DNA of 26,833 nt, taken from NCBI GenBank assembly GCA_041484525.1, contig JBGPHT010000101.1:1-26833 (forward strand). The letters are read 5' to 3'. This DNA comes from JBGPHT01 sp041484525 (GTDB lineage: Bacteria; Acidobacteriota; Terriglobia; Bryobacterales; Bryobacteraceae). The notes below the pieces were generated by a model. That model ran no database searches, was not told the DNA's origin, and saw nothing but the letters and a program-made list of their open reading frames with translations. A program made the translations under genes and the position numbers. Of this stretch, positions 26,598 to 26,833 are shown piece after piece (position 1 is the first letter of the stretch; every line of letters begins with the position of its first letter).

Positions 26598-26833
26598 GGA
26601 TTTCGCGTAGGCCGATCGGAGCATCGCCGGATTCTTTCACGGATTTCGCGTAGGTCGCCCGGAGCGTCCCCGGATTCTTTCACGGATTTCACGTAGGCTG
26701 ATCGGAGCATCGCCGGATTCTTTCACGGATTTCGCGTAGGCCGATCGGAGCATCGCCGGATTCTTTCACGGATGTCGCGTAGGTCGCCCGGAGCGTCCCC
26801 GGATTCTTTCACGGATTTCGCGTAGGCCGATCG
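26564..26833. repeat. 43-bp tandem repeat array, continuing beyond the window
   Basis: Six full 43-bp units start at 26564, 26607, 26650, 26693, 26736 and 26779; a seventh starts at 26822 and is cut by the window edge. Every unit starts GTAGG and shares the core CCGGATTCTTTCACGGAT. Two types differ at a few positions: type A has TCGCCCGGAGCGTCC, type B has CCGATCGGAGCATCG after GTAGG. The order is A, B, A, B (variant), B, A, B. Since 43 is not a multiple of three and no long frame persists, it is non-coding. There are no spacers, so it is not CRISPR. It looks like a minisatellite (VNTR) or a REP-like intergenic repeat. Confidence 0.95.

Noticed and set aside
26564..26833. CRISPR array
   Set aside because: Units are contiguous 43-bp repeats with no unique spacers, and no cas gene is present.

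Overview
The window is high-GC bacterial chromosome and reads like an acidobacterium of the Solibacter/Bryobacter type (Solibacterales/Bryobacterales). This rests on gene content, not on a marker gene: a PadR regulator coupled to a large 'ADOP'-type FtsX permease, a second truncated relic of the same permease type, an 'RRNAQKSTGPR' hypothetical protein of a kind common in that phylum, and a PadR-controlled RND efflux operon. No rRNA, tRNA, CRISPR array or intact transposase was found.

Left part (1-3148). Bases 1-735 hold no convincing gene, only a possible IS21-like end remnant. Then come an RRNAQ-type hypothetical protein with a suspicious tail, a chimeric wreck joining the N-terminus of an ABC ATPase to the C-terminus of an FtsX/ADOP permease, a 71-aa protein with a good ribosome site, and a leftward pair of a small membrane protein and a secreted S1/P1-type zinc nuclease.

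Positions 3149-9577. Two MacB-like permeases without their own MacB ATPase are translationally linked to a Uup-type ABC-F ATPase. Converging on them is a SurA/PpiC-type foldase lipoprotein. Diverging from that is a Gfo/Idh/MocA oxidoreductase, followed by the debris of an M28 metallopeptidase.

Positions 9946-15903. One operon encodes a PadR regulator, a TolC-like outer-membrane factor, an RND pump and a periplasmic adaptor, with very short gaps or overlaps. It is a complete tripartite efflux system.

Positions 16046-21031. A PIN-TRAM membrane protein (YacL type) precedes ispD and ispF, the same order as yacL-ispD-ispF in Bacillus; ispD and ispF serve the MEP isoprenoid pathway. Next is a membrane fatty-acid desaturase followed by a two-TM histidine kinase with almost no extracytoplasmic loop and an OmpR-type regulator. 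The layout recalls des-desK-desR but uses different signalling families.

Positions 21038-26833. A frameshifted Tat-exported enolase-superfamily dehydratase, a small zinc-ribbon protein and a 157-aa unknown lie leftward. Then comes a PadR gene with a consensus-like promoter overlapped by a perfect inverted repeat, and an ADOP permease broken by one inserted base and one amber codon. The window ends in an array of 43-bp tandem repeats that runs off the edge and is preceded by an inverted partial copy that can form a long hairpin.

A recurring theme is gene decay: five or six accessory genes are broken while the housekeeping genes are intact. This could be real decay, or partly assembly or sequencing error; only reads or relatives can settle it.
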